Of a stretch of DNA of 64,000 nt, positions 36,401 to 44,567 are shown one piece after another. The position numbers and the translations under genes were made by a program. The notes beneath the pieces were generated by a model. That model worked only from the letters and a program-made list of their open reading frames with translations. It made no database searches and was not told the origin of the DNA. The stretch comes from Streptomyces lincolnensis. Lineage in GTDB: Bacteria; Actinomycetota; Actinomycetes; Streptomycetales; Streptomycetaceae. Positions within the stretch are counted from its first letter, which is position 1. Every line of letters starts with the position of its first letter. The stretch lies in assembly GCF_021173675.1 (NCBI RefSeq), contig NZ_JAIHON010000001.1, forward strand, positions 558,001 through 622,000, in the 5' to 3' direction.

Positions 36401-36828
36401 CGGGCCTTGTCGGCGTTCGCGCGCTCGCCGGTGACGGCCCACATCAGGGCGTTCTGGTAGGCGGCGGCCGAGTCGGCGACGGCCTGGTTCTGGAAGTTGG
36501 TCGGGCCGCGTCCCCAGGAGGTGATCTGGCCCGCGTTCTGGACGGTGTACGTGGACTTGGAGCGCGCGTGCGCGGCGAACGCCAGGTAGCCGTCGTATAT
36601 CGGTGCCTGCCGGGCGGCGACCGCGGCCTTCATCCGGGCGAGGTCGGCGGCGCTGTGCAGGAGGCCGGGGTGCGCGAAGGCGCGGAGACCGGTTCTGTGG
36701 TCGGCGGCCCGGGCGGTGCCGGGGGCGAGCAGTCCGCTCGCCCCCGCCACCAGCAGCAGGGCGGCCGTGCCGCCGAGGAAGCCCCGGCGGCTCGGTGCGG
36801 GAGTGGTTCTCACCGGGCTGGTGCTCAT
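33475..36828 (-). CDS. Large multidomain secreted alginate-lyase-family protein
   Basis: This 1117-residue protein has a Tat leader (SRRGFLGGTAALLLVAGASG). Residues about 45-390 repeat the lyase motifs of the neighbour (FAHPGLLHSAADL, NWDLTALQTIAAIGVF, QESGRDQGHEQLAAG, AWNQGVDLWGYDENR). Then come a fibronectin III domain (about 405-495), a concanavalin-like module (about 500-725), a second fibronectin III (about 735-830), an Ig-like putative module (LPDGLRVDRRTGLISGTPTGTGEFTVR) and a second concanavalin-like module to the end. It would bind and cleave insoluble polyuronide. Its ATG overlaps the stop of the GH28-like gene (ATGA). Confidence 0.85.
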   Translation of the reverse strand: MSTSPVRTTPAPSRRGFLGGTAALLLVAGASGLLAPGTARAADHRTGLRAFAHPGLLHSAADLARMKAAVAARQAPIYDGYLAFAAHARSKSTYTVQNAGQITSWGRGPTNFQNQAVADSAAAYQNALMWAVTGERANADKARDILNAWSASLTMVTGADGPLGAGLQAFKFVNAAELLRHTGYDGWAEADIARCERSFLDVWYPAVSGYMLYANGNWDLTALQTIAAIGVFCEQPTLFEDALRFAAAGAGNGSITHRIVTDAGQGQESGRDQGHEQLAAGLTGDLAQVAWNQGVDLWGYDENRVLANFEYAARYNLGGDVPFTPDLDRTGKYIKTTVSEKVRGNLPPIYEMAYAHYAGVRGLDTPYTKAAVFRGTGGARFVEGSNDDLPSWGTFTYAGTEAPTPTVPTAPAGVTAVGTGEDITVAWLPATWASTYSVRRATAPEGPYEEIATGLDKPAYTDRGAHPGRTYHYTVSAANSRGGSGDSAPASASAGLPEPWATRDVGQVRIPGSAVFDGERFVLEASGIADTHRLVHLPLSGDGTVTARIVWPLSSQYSKIGVTVRASLDADAAHASMLIQGLPLHTWSGVFSWRPATGAAVTGTGSTPVPPSQQQAITTSAAFPISGLGALPESATPLEAPYVEGAGDGYRLRTPYWVRVTRRGRRCTGAISPDGIRWTEVGTTEVALGRTAYAGLVLTSCLGVDEEYAETGTGAFDNVSVTSAYGGEVWAVPKPARAAGDLRASSGADAVELAWTDPDLSARYKVLRATDADGPYVTVATGIGPVGSGTRVQYTDATGTPGTTYHYAVAKTNTSGRGPLSESASAVMPTPDMPQLTSTATAFANKGVAFRHLLRGSHEPVRFTADGLPDGLRVDRRTGLISGTPTGTGEFTVRTGAGNAAGEGTGTLALTVGTPPPIPWTYGDLGDVVLDERAFGTLGVVAIRTPGSTSYAEGTFTVRGAGVDLSVNNQGMTGQFVRRPVTGDCEVTARLASRTGATADRVGLLMAKSLSPFDQAAGVIVTGGTTGQLMLRPTVAGASAFSGATPVQLPLLLRLKRTGTAFAAAVSTDEGTTWTALASGQVPGFGDAPYHVGLVVCSRSPLALGTAQFEEVSITPV

Positions 36829-38351
36829 GACGCGGCGGCCGCCTCGGCGGTGGTCAGGAACTTGAGGTTCGTGACGTGCTCGTTGGTGAACATGGGCACG
36901 CCGTCCGAGGCCAGGAACCAGCCCGGCTTGCCCCCGCTGTCCCGTATGACCCTGCCGTTGATGCTGAGGTTCTCGAAGGTGACGTCCTTGACGGCGTGGT
37001 CCGCGTCGAGGCCGGCGATGATCGAGAGGTCGGCGTTCTTGCCGTTGTAGCTGAGGTCCTTGATGTAGACGTTCTCGATGCCGCGGCCCGCCGAGGTGTT
37101 GTACTTCGGGTTGTACTCGACCCGCATGTGGACGAGCTGGCCCCAGCGGAAGTCCTCCACGCGGATGTTGTCGAACTTCACGTCCCGGACGAGGTTGCTG
37201 TCGCCGACCATGAAGGCGATGGCGCCCTGGTAGGTCACCTGCGGCTCGCGGTGGTCGAGGATGTCGATGTTCTCGTAGGTCAGGTTCTCCAGCACCTCCG
37301 GGTTCTCGGAGTTGCCGTGCACGCCGATGTTGATCGGGTGGGCGACGTCGGCCCAGAGCGAGCAGTTCTTGACCGTGATGTTGCGGGTGTCGCCGTAGAA
37401 GTCCCAGCGGTGGGTGTACAGGGCGACGCAGTCGTCGGAGGTACGCAGGAAGCAGCCGTCGACCGTGATGTTCTCGGAGCAGTAGAGCTGGATGCCGTCG
37501 CCCCAGCCCTGGTGGCTGAAGGCGCGCAGGTTCTTGATGGTGAGGTTCCGGGACTCGGCGACCCGGACGTTCTCGTAGCGGGGGTTGAGGATCGTGATGC
37601 CGTCGATGGTGACGTTCTCGGCCTTGCGGACGAAGAGCGCCCCGTTGGGAGAGTTGTAGAGCACGCCACGGCCGATGAGCCGGGAGTTCTCCACGTTCTC
37701 GAAGATCACCTGCGAGGTGAGGACGGCACCGGCGGCCAGATAGACGGTGGTGCCGCTGGGCACCTTCAGCAACCGGTCGGCGGTGGTGTGCAGCCCGGGC
37801 CCGAAGTACATGACCTTCTTGTCGCCCTCGGCGGGCACGTCCTGCTCGATCGGGTTCGCGAACAGGTGCAGACAGTCGAAGATCTTGTCGTCGACCTGGA
37901 CGACGACGTTGCGGGGCCGGTCCAGGGTGAAGCGCGCGGTGCTGCCGAGCACCTCGGGCTTGATGCCGTACGAGTCCGGACGGATCCGGAACTTCTCGCC
38001 GCCGCCCGGGTTGTAGGTGACCTCGACCTCGACGGTGCCGGAGAAGTCGAAGGCGGCCCAGGAGGAGTTCTGGGCTCTGTTGCTGCCGGTGGTCGCGTCG
38101 ATCAGGGCGAGCTTGGCGAGGTGGACGCCGAGCTTCTGCCAGGTGCCGCCGAGCGGCCGGACCCTGACGGTGAAGGAGTTGTTGACCGGCACCTGGGGAA
38201 GGGGCGGGTGGACGACCACGCTGTCGGCGGTGGCGGCGGTCTCGTCCGCCGCGGCGGCCTGTGCGGTGCCCGCGATGCCACCGGCCAGGCCGGCGGCGGC
38301 GACGGCACCGGCGGCCTGGAGGGCGGTCCGGCGTGACAGGGGCGTGTTCAT
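36825..38351 (-). CDS. GH28-like right-handed beta-helix protein (polygalacturonase-like), secreted
   Basis: This 508-residue protein has a Tat-like leader ([20 protein letters not shown]). A beta-sandwich of about 120 residues precedes a parallel beta-helix with repeated NVTIDGITI / NLTIKNLRAF rungs. GWGDGIQLY and RTSDDCVALYTHR resemble the Asp motifs of GH28. The usual GHG and RIK are not present (AHPINIGVHG instead), so activity and substrate are uncertain. It is first in a coupled operon with the large lyase and lies immediately after the importer genes. Pectin or uronan hydrolysis is the likely role. Confidence 0.78.
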   Translation of the reverse strand: MNTPLSRRTALQAAGAVAAAGLAGGIAGTAQAAAADETAATADSVVVHPPLPQVPVNNSFTVRVRPLGGTWQKLGVHLAKLALIDATTGSNRAQNSSWAAFDFSGTVEVEVTYNPGGGEKFRIRPDSYGIKPEVLGSTARFTLDRPRNVVVQVDDKIFDCLHLFANPIEQDVPAEGDKKVMYFGPGLHTTADRLLKVPSGTTVYLAAGAVLTSQVIFENVENSRLIGRGVLYNSPNGALFVRKAENVTIDGITILNPRYENVRVAESRNLTIKNLRAFSHQGWGDGIQLYCSENITVDGCFLRTSDDCVALYTHRWDFYGDTRNITVKNCSLWADVAHPINIGVHGNSENPEVLENLTYENIDILDHREPQVTYQGAIAFMVGDSNLVRDVKFDNIRVEDFRWGQLVHMRVEYNPKYNTSAGRGIENVYIKDLSYNGKNADLSIIAGLDADHAVKDVTFENLSINGRVIRDSGGKPGWFLASDGVPMFTNEHVTNLKFLTTAEAAAAS

Positions 38352-38397
38352 GCGTAGCTCCTTGCAGAAGGTTCGGTAAGGGGGAGGTAAGGGGGGA

Positions 38398-39261
38398 CTA
38401 CTTCAGTCCGGTCGTCGACATGCCGGCGACGAAGCCGCGCTGGGCGACGAGGAAGATCAGCAGGATCGGCACGACGTACATCACGGAGGCCGCGGCCTGG
38501 AGGTTGGTGATGGGCGTGCCGGCCGAGGAGACATAGGTCGTCATGACGGCGACGGCCAGGGTGGACTTGTCGGTGGAGAGCAGCAGTTGGGGGGCGATGT
38601 AGTCGCCCCAGGTCCAGGTGAAGGCGATCACGAAGCTCGCGGAGAGCACCGGCCAGGACTGCGGCAGGAAGATCCGCCAGAAGATCGTGCCGTAGCCGCA
38701 GCCGTCGACGATCGCGGCCTCCTCCAGTTCGCGGGGCAGCCCGGCGAAGAACTGGCGGAACAGGAAGACCAGATAGGGGGCGGAGGACAGCCCCCACAGC
38801 ACCCACGGCCAGTAGGTGTCGACCATGCCGAGCTTGGCGAAGATCAGGTAGGTGGGCAGCAGGGTGATCATCTGGGGCAGCATCATCGAGCCGATGAGGA
38901 TGCCGAACAGTGTCTTCTTGCCGGGCGCGGACAGCCGGGCGAAGCCGTAGCCGACCCAGGCGGAGCTGAGGGTGACCAGACCGGCGTAGAGGAAGGCGAT
39001 GATCAGGGAGTTGCGGGCGTAGCCGAGGAAGTCGATGAGGTCGAAGGCGTCGGCGAAGTTGTGCCACTGGATGTGCGCGGGCACCCAGTGCACGGGCGCG
39101 GAGGCCAGTTCGGCCGGGGTCTTCAGGGCGGTGAGCACCAGCCAGCCGAAGGGGCCGAGGAAGAGTCCGGTGACGACGACCAGGACCGTGTAGAGGACGA
39201 GGCGGTGGGTGCGGATCCGTACGCGGACCGGCGGCTCGGGGTTCAGGCTGGTGGCGGTCAC
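38398..39261 (-). CDS. Carbohydrate ABC importer permease (MalG type)
   Basis: This 287-residue, six-helix protein of the CUT1 family carries the coupling loop EEAAIVDGCGYGTIFWRIFLP (EAA motif). The GTG at 39261 overlaps the previous stop (GTGA). It forms the channel with the product of 39258-40256 and receives oligosaccharide from the lipoprotein encoded upstream. No ATPase is encoded nearby, so a shared MsiK-type ATPase is presumably used. The lyase genes that follow in the same direction suggest uronic-acid oligosaccharides as substrate. Confidence 0.9.
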   Translation of the reverse strand: MTATSLNPEPPVRVRIRTHRLVLYTVLVVVTGLFLGPFGWLVLTALKTPAELASAPVHWVPAHIQWHNFADAFDLIDFLGYARNSLIIAFLYAGLVTLSSAWVGYGFARLSAPGKKTLFGILIGSMMLPQMITLLPTYLIFAKLGMVDTYWPWVLWGLSSAPYLVFLFRQFFAGLPRELEEAAIVDGCGYGTIFWRIFLPQSWPVLSASFVIAFTWTWGDYIAPQLLLSTDKSTLAVAVMTTYVSSAGTPITNLQAAASVMYVVPILLIFLVAQRGFVAGMSTTGLK

Positions 39262-40256
39262 TTCTTCGCCTCCGGGTCGACGTTGTAGAACACCACACCG
39301 GACGTGAACCTGAAGATGAGGCCGGTGGCGATGAGGATCAGGACGAAGAGCACCCACAGCAGCGCGGAGGCGTAGCCGTAGCGGCCGAGCGCGAAGTACT
39401 GCGAGAACACGTGGATCATGTACGTGTAGTTGGACTGCGGGACCGTGGTGAGCCCGCCGGTGGTGGCGATGGGGGCCAGCAGCATCGGCATGATCGTCTG
39501 GACGGAGGCGATCACCCCGGTCACGGTCTGGAAGAGCAGCACCGGCGACAGCAGCGGCACGGTGATGCTGCGGAAGGTCCGCCAGGAGCTCGCGCCGTCG
39601 ATGCGGGCCGCCTCGTGGAGTTCGCGGGGCACGTCCTGGAGCCCCGCCAGCGAGATGATCATGATGTTTCCGGCGCCCCAGAGCACCGTCATGATGAGTA
39701 CGTAGCGGGCGTAGGGGTCGGCGAGCCAGCCGACGGCGTCGAAGCCGAAGAACGTCAACACGCCGTTGGTGGCACCGGCGTTCTGGTCGAAGAGGTTCTT
39801 GAACGCGATACCCGCGCCGACCGGCGGCACCACCGCGGGCAGGTACAGCAGCGTGCGGAACAGTCCGCGGGCCCTGAGCGGCCGGTTGACCAGGACGGCC
39901 AGGCCCAGCCCCGCGATGATCGACAGCGGTACGGAGACCAGCGCGAACAGTCCCGCGCGGCCCAGCGAGTCCCAGGTCACCGAGTCGTTCATCAGCTCGC
40001 GGTAGTTGCCGAGGCCGACGTAGTGCCAGTTCGGCGAGATGCCGTCGAACGTGGTGAAGCTCAGCCACAGCGCGTACGCCATCGGCACGATGGTCAGCAG
40101 CAGGAAGCCGACGATCCACGGCGCGACGAACATGTAGAACGCCCGGTGCCTGCGCGCGGTCATCGTGGACCGGGGCCTCTCGGCGGACCGGGTCCGGCCG
40201 GCGGTGGCGGCGGCCCGCGGCCGGTCCGCGACCGTGGACATCTGATCGACCGTCAT
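39258..40256 (-). CDS. Carbohydrate ABC importer permease (MalF type)
   Basis: This 332-residue protein has about six helices after an unusually long basic N-terminal tail of about 35 residues. Its EAA loop is ELHEAARIDGASSWRTFRSITVP. The ATG overlaps the stop of the binding-protein gene (ATGA at 40256-40253), and its own stop overlaps the next permease, so three importer genes are translationally coupled. Confidence 0.9.
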   Translation of the reverse strand: MTVDQMSTVADRPRAAATAGRTRSAERPRSTMTARRHRAFYMFVAPWIVGFLLLTIVPMAYALWLSFTTFDGISPNWHYVGLGNYRELMNDSVTWDSLGRAGLFALVSVPLSIIAGLGLAVLVNRPLRARGLFRTLLYLPAVVPPVGAGIAFKNLFDQNAGATNGVLTFFGFDAVGWLADPYARYVLIMTVLWGAGNIMIISLAGLQDVPRELHEAARIDGASSWRTFRSITVPLLSPVLLFQTVTGVIASVQTIMPMLLAPIATTGGLTTVPQSNYTYMIHVFSQYFALGRYGYASALLWVLFVLILIATGLIFRFTSGVVFYNVDPEAKK

Positions 40257-41605
40257 CCGACCTGCTCCTTGCCGCGCTTGAGCTGCTCGTTGAGCACCGA
40301 GTTGAGGCGTCCGGCGAGGGTGTCGACGGAGATCTCGCCCTTCATCGCGGCCGGAGCGACCTGGTTGAACAGGGCTTCGAAGGAATCGCCCGTGGTGTAC
40401 GGGGAGAAGGCGACCACCGAGAAGTGCTTCAGCTCGTTCTCCTGCACCTTCAGCACGCGCTTCTGGTGCTCCGCCTTCGCCGGCATCAGCGGGCGCAGGG
40501 ACTTCAGGGTCGGGATGCCCCAGCCGCCCGAGGCGCGGGCCTTGGCCGGCGCCTCGCCGAAGTACCACTCGAAGATCCGCCAGGCGGCGTCCTTGTGGGG
40601 CGCCTTCTTCGGCATCCACAGTCCGGTGCCCGCCTGGCAGGCACTGACCCGCGGACCGCCCTCGAAGACCGGGGTGGGGGCGAGCCGGGAGACCTCCGCC
40701 AGCTTCGGGTCGGTGGCGATCATGCCGCCCATCCAGTAGCCGGAGTTGCACATGGCCAGCCGTCCGGCCTGGTAGGTGGGCCCGTCCCAGCCGTTGGGGT
40801 CGGGCAGGATCGGGCTCGCCCCGACCTTGAGCCTGCAGTACTCGATGTACCAGCCGAGCGCCTTGCGGGCCTCGGGGGTGGTGAAGTCGACGCGGGAGAA
40901 GTCGTCGTTGAAGAGGCTGCCGCCGGCGGACGCCGTCAGGGTCGACATGAGGGTGGCCTTGAGCAGCCCGTTGTAGGTGCCGCCGAAGAGGCTCGTCTGT
41001 CCCTTGGACCGCTGGACCAGGCGCTGGGCGGTGTCCAGCCACTCCTCGTAGGTGGTCGGTTCCAGCTCCGCCGGGTAGGAGACCCCCTGCTTGTCGAAGG
41101 CCGAGGTGTTGTACCAGTACATGGAGTCCTGGGAGAAGTCCTTCGCCATGCCGTAGCGCGGGCCCTTGCCCTGTGTGGTGCCGTCGAAGCGCCACAGGTC
41201 GTTGACCGGGTCGAGGTCGTCGCGCCTGAGCACCTGGCTCCTGGCGAAGTACGGGTCCAGGTCCTCCATCACCTCCCGGGCCGCGAAGTACGCCGCGTCC
41301 ACGGCACCCACACCGCGTACCAGGTCCGGCGGGTTGCCGCTGGTGAGCATCGCGATCAGCTTGGTGATGTCGAAGTCGACCCGCTTGATCGCGATGCCGG
41401 TGTCCTTCAGTGCCTGCTGGACCAGGTCCGGGGTGATGTCGTCCGCCTTGACCATCATCGTGACGGTCTCGCCCGAGCCGCCGCCGACTCCGCTGGACAC
41501 CTGCATCGCACAGCCGCTCAGGGCCGCCGCGCCGCCCGCCGCGCCGGCGGCGGAGAGGGAGAGAAATCGGCGGCGGCTCATGGGGGCACCGGCATGGGGG
41601 CGCAT
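40253..41605 (-). CDS. Sugar ABC importer substrate-binding lipoprotein (Tat type)
   Basis: This 450-residue protein has a leader with twin Arg (SRRRFLSLSAAGAAGGAAALSGC) ending in a lipobox with Cys32, so it is probably exported folded and then lipidated. The body is a family 1 solute-binding protein (TYEEWLDTAQRL, GRLAMCNSGYWMGGM, GLWMPKKAPHKDAAWRIFEWY). AGGAGG lies ten bases before the ATG at 41605. It is first gene of the importer operon; the promoter region carries a GCAACCGGTTGC palindrome. The ligand is probably an oligo-uronide, inferred from neighbours. Confidence 0.9.
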   Translation of the reverse strand: MRPHAGAPMSRRRFLSLSAAGAAGGAAALSGCAMQVSSGVGGGSGETVTMMVKADDITPDLVQQALKDTGIAIKRVDFDITKLIAMLTSGNPPDLVRGVGAVDAAYFAAREVMEDLDPYFARSQVLRRDDLDPVNDLWRFDGTTQGKGPRYGMAKDFSQDSMYWYNTSAFDKQGVSYPAELEPTTYEEWLDTAQRLVQRSKGQTSLFGGTYNGLLKATLMSTLTASAGGSLFNDDFSRVDFTTPEARKALGWYIEYCRLKVGASPILPDPNGWDGPTYQAGRLAMCNSGYWMGGMIATDPKLAEVSRLAPTPVFEGGPRVSACQAGTGLWMPKKAPHKDAAWRIFEWYFGEAPAKARASGGWGIPTLKSLRPLMPAKAEHQKRVLKVQENELKHFSVVAFSPYTTGDSFEALFNQVAPAAMKGEISVDTLAGRLNSVLNEQLKRGKEQVG

Positions 41606-41655
41606 GAACGCACCACCTCCTGCTCTGTTGCTTCGATCCGGCGGAGCAACCGATA

Positions 41656-41667
41656 GCAACCGGTTGC
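41656..41667 (-). promoter_or_regulatory. LacI-type operator GCAACCGGTTGC
   Basis: This perfect 12-base palindrome lies 50 bases before the importer lipoprotein start. It shares the AACCGGTT core with 28536-28549 and 41847-41860, consistent with control by one or both paralogous LacI proteins. Part of the 345-base divergent gap 41606-41950. Confidence 0.6.
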
Positions 41668-41846
41668 CGAACGTTGGGGCAGAGCTTCACCCTGTCCGGA
41701 AACGGCGTCAAGAGCCTTGACGAATTTTCGAAAAGACTGTGTAACCTCGACGTCACGGGCCAGCCGGCCGAACAGGGCCGATGAGATAGGGCCTGAACTG
41801 CATCGATGACATGAACCCGGGCAGATCGGTGATCGCGGCACCTCTT

Positions 41847-41925
41847 TGGGAACCGGTTGTTGTCACTCGATTGACCGCCCGTCACCCGCAGATCTACGGT
41901 AGAAGACGTTTTCTGAAACTGTTTC
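41847..41925 (+). promoter_or_regulatory. LacI-type operators before the dehydrogenase gene
   Basis: GGGAACCGGTTGTT (AACCGGTT core at 41851-41858) and GAAACTGTTTC (41915-41925, 5-bp arms) lie about 100 and 25 bases before the rightward dehydrogenase gene. The second overlaps the expected start of transcription, a repressor position. Confidence 0.5.
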
Positions 41926-41950
41926 CAGCCAGTGTGTTGTCAGGAGAGAC

Positions 41951-42967
41951 ATGCCCACCCCGCCGCCCCCCAGGGCCGTGTTCGCGATGGATCCGGTGCA
42001 CCTGCCCCTGCTCTTCCCGCCGCCGCTGATGACCCGGCTGACGCGGGCGACCGACCTCGATCCCGCGCTGGTCGTACGGGACTTCGCCGATCCGGCCGCG
42101 GCCGGCGCCCTGACCCACGCCGAGGTGCTGATCACCGGCTGGGGCTGCCCCCGCCTCGACGCCGACGTCCTCGCCGCGGCCCCCCGGCTGCGCGCGGTCC
42201 TGCACGCCGCGGGCTCGGTCCGCTCCCTGGTCGGCGACACCGTGTGGGAACGCGGGATCACCGTTTCCAGCGCGGTGACCGGCAACGCCCTGCCGGTCGC
42301 GGAGTACACCCTCGCGATGATCCTGCTCGCCGGGAAGGACGCCTTCACCCACCGGGAGCGCTTCCGCGCCACCCACGGCTACCCGACGACCCACGCCGAG
42401 ACCGCGCACACGGGCAACCTCGGCCGCCGCGTCGGCGTCATCGGCGCCTCCCGGGTGGGCCGCCGACTCCTGGAGCTGCTCCGGCCGTTCGACTTCTCGG
42501 TGCTGCTGCACGACCCCTACGTCAGCCCCGCCGAGGCCGCAGCCCTGGGCGCCGAGCTGCTGCCGCTGGAGGACCTGCTCCGGCGCAGCGACATCGTGAG
42601 CCTGCACGCCCCCGACATCCCCGAGACCTACCGCATGCTCGACGGCGACCGGCTCGCCCTCATCCGGGACGGCGGCGTGCTGATCAACACCTCCCGGGGC
42701 GCCCTGATCGACCCGGACGCGCTCACCGACGAACTGGTCTCGGGCCGGCTGCACGCGGTCCTCGACGTCACCGAGCCCGAGCCGCTGCCCGCGGGCTCCC
42801 CGCTGTACCGGCTGCCCAACGTCTTCCTCACCCCGCACATCGCCGGCTCGCTCGGCAACGAGCTGGAACGGCTCGGCCGGATCGTCGTGGAGGAGGTGGA
42901 GCGCCTGGCCGCGGGGGAGCCGCCGGCCCACGAGGTACTCCACTCGGACCTGGCCCGGGTCGCGTGA
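41951..42967 (+). CDS. D-2-hydroxyacid dehydrogenase family protein
   Basis: This 338-residue NAD(P)-dependent oxidoreductase has a Rossmann motif GVIGASRVGRRLLELL. The catalytic set is Arg in NTSRGALID, Glu in DVTEPEPLP and His in LTPHIAGS. The family reduces 2-keto acids or oxidises D-2-hydroxyacids. Divergent from the uronide importer with shared LacI-type operators, it may act on keto-sugar acids formed after lyase cleavage; this is inference. The leader holds GGAGAG before the ATG. Confidence 0.88.
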   Translation: MPTPPPPRAVFAMDPVHLPLLFPPPLMTRLTRATDLDPALVVRDFADPAAAGALTHAEVLITGWGCPRLDADVLAAAPRLRAVLHAAGSVRSLVGDTVWERGITVSSAVTGNALPVAEYTLAMILLAGKDAFTHRERFRATHGYPTTHAETAHTGNLGRRVGVIGASRVGRRLLELLRPFDFSVLLHDPYVSPAEAAALGAELLPLEDLLRRSDIVSLHAPDIPETYRMLDGDRLALIRDGGVLINTSRGALIDPDALTDELVSGRLHAVLDVTEPEPLPAGSPLYRLPNVFLTPHIAGSLGNELERLGRIVVEEVERLAAGEPPAHEVLHSDLARVA

Positions 42968-42975
42968 GCGGCCCG

Positions 42976-43320
42976 CCTCCGGGTACGGCCCGCCGGGGGG
43001 CGCCACACCGACCCATGCCACGTGAGCGACATGCCGCCGGGTACGGACCTCCGCGGGGAACACCGGAGGCCGTGTGCCCGCGGCGGCCCGGACTTCCGCG
43101 GGGAGCACCCGGAGCCGCGCGCTCCGACCGGCATGGGTCCCCGCCGGAAACATCCGGCGTCGCACGTCCCGGCCGGCACGGATCCCCGCGCGGAACACCC
43201 GGCCCCGTCCCCCGTGACCGCCCCGTCCGCCGGCGCGGACTGCCGCCGGAAACGCCCTCGCCCGCGTCGCGCGCGCGGCCCGTCCGCCGGTGCGGGCTCC
43301 CCCGGGAAACACCGGGAAAC
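42976..43320. repeat. Degenerate GC-rich tandem repeat array
   Basis: The 493-base gap between the dehydrogenase and LacI genes is filled by about seven diverged units of 42-57 bases. Each follows the scheme CCG-CCGG-n-nCGGAC-n-CCGCGGGGAACACCCGG with differences. GGAAACA or GGAACACC recurs in most units. On the minus strand they read as Phe-Pro-Ala-x-Val-Arg-Ala-Gly repeats and on the plus strand as Arg-Gly-Glu-His-Pro repeats. No start with a ribosome site makes a convincing gene, so I treat it as non-coding. Confidence 0.6.
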
Positions 43321-43323
43321 AAT

Positions 43324-43337
43324 GGGATACGGTTTCG
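43324..43337 (+). promoter_or_regulatory. Imperfect LacI-type operator GGGATACGGTTTCG
   Basis: It resembles GGGAACCGGTTTCC at 28536 at most positions and follows directly after the repeat array, about 125 bases before the LacI start at 43461. It may be an autoregulatory site. Confidence 0.35.
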
Positions 43338-43460
43338 CCACCGGCGCGGAACGGCCGGCGCCCCACCGACCCCGCGAGGGTCCATGAGGCCGCCCCCGCT
43401 CCCCCGGTCCTCGGGCGAGTCGGCCGCGAGGGTGGCCGCGAGGATGAAGGAGCCGCAACG

Positions 43461-44567
43461 GTGAGTCAGCGCAAGGCGCCCGGAGACGCCGGACGGGCCA
43501 CCATCCGCGACGTGGCCCAGCGGGCGGGCGTTTCCGTGGCCAGCGTGTCGCGTGTCCTGTCGGGCAACTACCCGGTCTCGGAGGAGCTGCGCCGCCGGGT
43601 CATGAAGGTCGTGCGGGACCTCGACTACGTCACCAACGCCCACGCCCGCTCCCTCGCCGGCGGCGGTACGCCGACGGTCGCCATCCTCATCAACAACATC
43701 ACCGGCGCCGCGTTCGCCCACGTGGCCAAGGGAGTCGAGGGCGCGGCCACCCTGCGCGGCTGGCTGTCCCTGGTCGGCACCACCGGCGACGACCCCGAGC
43801 GCGAACTCGCCCTGGTCAACCTGATGCGCCAGCAGGGCGTGGCCGCGGTGGTGCTGCTCGGCGGCGCCTACGACTACGACGAGTACCAGCTGCGCATGGC
43901 CCGCTTCGCCCGCTCCCTGGACGCGGCCGGCTCGCACCTGGTCCTGGTGGGCCGTCCGCCCCTGGAGGGCGACGTCCCGGCGACCACGGTCGACTACGAC
44001 AACGAGGGCGGCGCGTACGCCATGGCCAGCCATCTGCTGTCGGCCGGCCACCGCAGGGTGCTGGTGCTGCCCGGGCACCAGGAACTCACCACCGCCCAGG
44101 GCCGGTTGAGGGGCGCGCAGCGCGCCTTCGAGGCCTACGGCGTGCCCTTCGACCCGGGCCTGGTGCGGCACGGCCCCTACGACTACGAGCACGGTTACGA
44201 CGCCGTCGAGGAGAGTCTGCGCGAGGGCCTGGACTTCACCGCGGTGCTGGCCGGCACCGACGTGGTCGCCGCGGGCGCGATGCAGGCGCTGCGCGCGGCC
44301 GGGCTGCGGGTGCCCGAGGACGTCTCGATCGTCGGCTACGACGACATCCCGCTGGCGTCGCAGCTCACGCCCCAACTCACCACCGTGCACGTGCCGTACG
44401 AGGAGATGGGGCGGGTGGCCCTGCGTGCGGTCGCCGACCGGCGCGAGGGCGGCTCGGGCCGCCGCAAGGGCGCCGACGGCGACCATCTGGTGCTGGGCAC
44501 CCATGTCGTCGTACGGAACTCGGTGCGGCCGCCCGCCCGGCGTGAGGGTGCGGACCGCGGCGAGTAG
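43461..44567 (+). CDS. LacI-family transcriptional regulator
   Basis: This 368-residue protein has an HTH at about residues 14-36 (TIRDVAQRAGVSVASVSRVLSGNYPVS) and a sugar-binding core with DYDNEGGAYAMASHLLSAGHRRV, TTAQGRLRGAQRAFEA and DVSIVGYDDIPLASQLTPQLTTVHVPYEEMGR. It is a close paralog of the 28615 regulator. GTG at 43461 has GGAG eight bases before. Placed between the uronide importer/dehydrogenase and the second importer, it may control either; shared AAC-GTT palindromes favour both. Confidence 0.9.
   Translation: MSQRKAPGDAGRATIRDVAQRAGVSVASVSRVLSGNYPVSEELRRRVMKVVRDLDYVTNAHARSLAGGGTPTVAILINNITGAAFAHVAKGVEGAATLRGWLSLVGTTGDDPERELALVNLMRQQGVAAVVLLGGAYDYDEYQLRMARFARSLDAAGSHLVLVGRPPLEGDVPATTVDYDNEGGAYAMASHLLSAGHRRVLVLPGHQELTTAQGRLRGAQRAFEAYGVPFDPGLVRHGPYDYEHGYDAVEESLREGLDFTAVLAGTDVVAAGAMQALRAAGLRVPEDVSIVGYDDIPLASQLTPQLTTVHVPYEEMGRVALRAVADRREGGSGRRKGADGDHLVLGTHVVVRNSVRPPARREGADRGE

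Noticed and set aside
43022..43387. Possible 121-residue repeat protein in the array region
   Set aside because: No ribosome site, and both strands read equally well through the GC-rich repeats. Better described as a repeat array.
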